NCBI GenBank assembly: GCA_039189975.1
Contig: JBCCYI010000011.1
Span: forward strand, 1 to 35,326
DNA from: HLUCCA09 sp039189975
Lineage (GTDB): Bacteria; Pseudomonadota; Alphaproteobacteria; Rhodobacterales; Rhodobacteraceae
DNA length: 35,326 nt
Direction: 5' to 3'
Every line of letters starts with the position of its first letter. The stretch's first letter is position 1. The notes beneath the pieces are model-generated. The model did not search any database. It had not been told where the DNA came from and saw nothing but the letters and a program-made list of their open reading frames with translations. A program made the translations under genes and the position numbers. Below, piece after piece: positions 34,062 to 35,326 of the stretch.

Positions 34062-35279
34062 ATGAACCTTAAGACGATCCTCATGGCCAGCGCCGTCAGC
34101 GTCGCCGCCACGGGCGCCTTCGCCTGCAGCTTTGAGAACGACACCCCCGTTTCGTCGCTTTCGGCGGGGTTTGAGGCCTGGAAGGCCGTGACCGACGCGA
34201 TGGCGGAATGCGGCAACTTCGAAGCAGAGCTCGACCAGGAGTTCCGCCAGAAGCAGCCCTCCGCCTTTGCGGCCAACCCGTCACTCTATGCCATCGGGGG
34301 CGTGTCGAACGGGACGATCACGCCGCTCTTGAACGAAGGGACGATCCGGCCGCTCGACGACCTGATTGCGAAATACGGGCAGAACCTGCGCCCCAACCAG
34401 CTCATCAAGATTGACGGGCAGACGATGGCTGTCGCCATGATGGTGAACACCCAGCACCTCATGTACCGGTCCGACATCTTTGCCGATCTCGGGCTCGAGG
34501 TGCCGTCCAGCTACGACGACGTGCTGGCGGCGGCTGAGGCAATCCAGGCGGCTGGCGTTGTCGAGTATCCGCTCGGGATGACGATGGCGTCGGGGTGGAA
34601 CCTCGCGCAGGATTTTGTGAACATGTACGTCGGCTTCGGCGGTTCGTTCAGCCCGGATGCATTCGAGACCATCGGCGCATCAGAGGCGGGCATCAAGGCG
34701 CTCGACATGATGGCGTCGCTCAAGGCGTTCGCCGATCCGGAGGTGCTCGTCTCCGATAGCACATACGTCCAGCAGCAGTTCCAGCAGGGCAAGATCGCGA
34801 TGGCCAACCTTTGGGCGTCGCGCGGAGGTGCGATGGACAACGCAGAAGAGAGCGCGGTGGTCGGCCTCGTGGACGCGGCGGCGGCCCCGCTTGCGATGGA
34901 CGGCGGTGCTCCGGCCACGACGCTCTGGTGGGACGGCATCGTGATCGCGAAGAACATCCCCGACGACGTGGCCGAGGCCGCGTTCCGCGTGGCTGTGGAA
35001 GGGCTCGACCAGGAGATGGTCTCGGGCGCGCAGGATGCAGCCATCTGGCTGGTGGAGGGCTATGAGCCGAACCGGCTTGCCGCGGGAGCGATTGCGACAG
35101 CGACAGCACAGCCAGCCCCGCCATCCTACCCGTCCACGTCGCAAATGGGCCTGATGCACACGGCGCTTGGCAATGAGCTTCCCGCGTTCTTTACCGGAAG
35201 CCGGGATGCAGCCGCCACGCTCGAAGCCATCCAATCTGCCTATCTGACGGCAGCCGCGGAAGCCGGACTGGTCGAGTAA
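34062..35279 (+). CDS. Sugar ABC transporter substrate-binding protein (SBP family 1)
   Basis: This 405-residue periplasmic protein has a Sec-type signal peptide (MNLKTILMASAVSVAATGAF, with cleavage near ACS at residues 21-23). The mature part has family 1 binding-protein features: VNTQHLMYRSDIFADLGLEV near residue 128, SYDDVLAAAEAIQAAG near 149, a hydrophobic core around FVNMYVGFGGSFSPD, and QQFQQGKIAMANLWASRGG near 232. The ATG follows GGGAG. The two membrane components of the importer are expected just beyond the window edge, after the stem-loop at 35289. Ligand unknown; the neighbouring aldose epimerase points to a sugar. Confidence 0.9.
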   Translation: MNLKTILMASAVSVAATGAFACSFENDTPVSSLSAGFEAWKAVTDAMAECGNFEAELDQEFRQKQPSAFAANPSLYAIGGVSNGTITPLLNEGTIRPLDDLIAKYGQNLRPNQLIKIDGQTMAVAMMVNTQHLMYRSDIFADLGLEVPSSYDDVLAAAEAIQAAGVVEYPLGMTMASGWNLAQDFVNMYVGFGGSFSPDAFETIGASEAGIKALDMMASLKAFADPEVLVSDSTYVQQQFQQGKIAMANLWASRGGAMDNAEESAVVGLVDAAAAPLAMDGGAPATTLWWDGIVIAKNIPDDVAEAAFRVAVEGLDQEMVSGAQDAAIWLVEGYEPNRLAAGAIATATAQPAPPSYPSTSQMGLMHTALGNELPAFFTGSRDAAATLEAIQSAYLTAAAEAGLVE

Positions 35280-35288
35280 GGACAGGGC

Positions 35289-35315
35289 GGCGCCGCGCCT
35301 GGAAGGCGCGGCGCC
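35289..35315 (+). terminator. Strong stem-loop after the binding-protein gene
   Basis: GGCGCCGCGCC (35289-35299) and GGCGCGGCGCC (35305-35315) form a perfect 11-bp stem with a 5-base loop. It starts 9 bases after the stop codon. There is no T-run, so it probably stabilises the binding-protein transcript or limits read-through into the permease genes. Confidence 0.6.
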
Positions 35316-35326
35316 CTCGCACGGCG

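Noticed and set aside
1..35326. CRISPR array or toxin-antitoxin module
   Set aside because: No regularly spaced repeats were seen, and no adjacent small gene pair with toxin or antitoxin motifs was found.

Overview
The window looks like chromosomal DNA from a marine alphaproteobacterium of the Roseobacter/Rhodobacteraceae type. The evidence is high GC, many TRAP and ABC uptake systems with periplasmic binding proteins, a DMSP lyase of the DddP family, a single LolC-type permease gene next to lolD, and a tRNA-His that has A73 and no genomic G-1, which is an alphaproteobacterial trait.

Region 1 (about 1-12,130) is a sulfonate-catabolism block bracketed by insertion-sequence debris. The left edge holds the right end of one IS3-family element and a decayed IS407-like IS3 element. 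On the minus strand lie a GMC flavoprotein dehydrogenase (isethionate dehydrogenase, IseJ-like), sulfoacetaldehyde acetyltransferase (xsc) and a YeiH/TauZ-type candidate sulfite exporter. Divergent from these, on the plus strand, are a complete TRAP transporter (P, Q, M) and an IclR-type regulator. A 25-bp palindrome in the 108-bp divergent promoter region is a good candidate operator. Together these genes would import isethionate, oxidise it to sulfoacetaldehyde, desulfonate it to acetyl phosphate plus sulfite, and export the sulfite. No phosphotransacetylase gene is in the window. The right edge is a chimeric IS5/IS3 pseudogene that ends in a second copy of the same IS3 right end.

Region 2 (about 12,130-17,800) has a decayed unknown gene, tRNA-His(GTG), and a second TRAP transporter operon of the FcbT/TakP type with an unusually large 788-residue M subunit.

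Region 3 (about 18,000-20,011) has the lipoprotein-release genes lolC and lolD. The lolC reading frame carries an in-frame TAG followed at once by GTG, which is surprising for a normally essential gene.

Region 4 (about 20,500-30,560) holds a possible small ORF, a DUF3445 (heme-dependent oxidative N-demethylase-like) gene divergent from dddP, an alpha/beta-hydrolase-OsmC fusion, a nucleoside hydrolase with a GNAT acetyltransferase, selO, a DUF2927 lipoprotein and a small membrane protein.

Region 5 (30,776-end) has aldose 1-epimerase and a two-domain SnoaL-like protein on the minus strand. Divergent from them are an ABC ATPase and a sugar-type binding protein, and the permease genes presumably follow beyond the window. 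A promoter with an adjacent inverted repeat lies between the two arms.
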